A stretch of DNA of 5,220 bases, taken from Bacteroidales bacterium (lineage in GTDB: Bacteria; Bacteroidota; Bacteroidia; Bacteroidales; UBA932). The notes beneath the pieces were generated by a model. That model did no database searches, was not told the DNA's origin, and worked only from the letters and a program-made list of their open reading frames with translations. This document shows, piece after piece, positions 5,196 to 5,220 of the stretch. Within the stretch, counting starts at the first letter, position 1. Each line of letters starts with the position of its first letter. The position numbers and the translations under genes are program-made. Where the stretch lies: positions 1 to 5,220 of the forward strand of contig JAEDMF010000119.1 of NCBI GenBank assembly GCA_016303175.1. The letters run 5' to 3'.

Positions 5196-5220
5196 CGCAG
5201 GAGGGCGTAAACGGGGAAAA

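Larger units (their letters stand above)
4722..5220. other. Gene-free, hairpin-rich intergenic region
   Basis: No credible protein gene covers these roughly 500 bases. Open frames on either strand are short, lack family motifs and mostly lack a sensible start. The region instead carries a repeat pair (4735-4816) and at least five inverted repeats between 4818 and 5195, spaced 4 to 70 bases apart. CTGCAGGCG occurs at 4960-4968 and 5113-5121. I see no tRNA, rRNA, RNase P or tmRNA signature and no CRISPR array. It could be a structured non-coding RNA, an interspersed palindromic element, or a decayed gene. Confidence 0.5.

Overview
The window looks like part of a Bacteroidales chromosome (phylum Bacteroidota). 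The basis is protein content: a lipoprotein pilin of the FimA/Mfa1 kind, a DUF3868/OmpA-like protein, a DUF3575 outer-membrane protein, and start regions that are AT-rich with little Shine-Dalgarno signal. I cannot name the genus. All five genes I support are on the minus strand, so transcription runs from high to low coordinates.

Layout in order of transcription. (1) 5220-4659 holds no credible gene. It has a 49-bp-period imperfect repeat pair and a run of strong inverted repeats (4818-4885, 4919-4954, 5024-5095, 5129-5147, 5152-5195), followed by a Bacteroidota-type promoter candidate just before the first gene. (2) 4658-3678 encodes an exported endonuclease/exonuclease/phosphatase (EEP) fold enzyme, and 3681-2734 an exported calcineurin-like metallophosphatase. 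They overlap by 4 bp and form a two-gene phosphoester-hydrolase operon. (3) 2733-2580 is an AT-rich spacer with a stem-loop at the end of the phosphatase gene, a perfect 11-bp tandem repeat containing two DnaA-box-like 9-mers, and a dyad next to the next start codon. (4) 2579-1995 (DUF3575), 1964-555 (DUF3868 + OmpA-like + TPR-like) and 495-1 (pilin, cut by the window edge) form a type V (FimA/Mfa1-like) fimbrial gene cluster; further pilin, anchor or tip genes would be expected beyond position 1.

How they may work together. The EEP enzyme and the metallophosphatase both carry export signals and are translationally coupled, which suits stepwise breakdown of an external phosphoester, but the substrate cannot be read from sequence. 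In the second operon the pilin lipoprotein has the arginine site expected for protease-triggered strand-exchange assembly, and the two upstream proteins look like an outer-membrane barrel and a periplasmic or surface accessory of unknown exact role. The least explained part is 4735-5195, a dense cluster of hairpins and repeats that may be a structured RNA or an interspersed repeat element.
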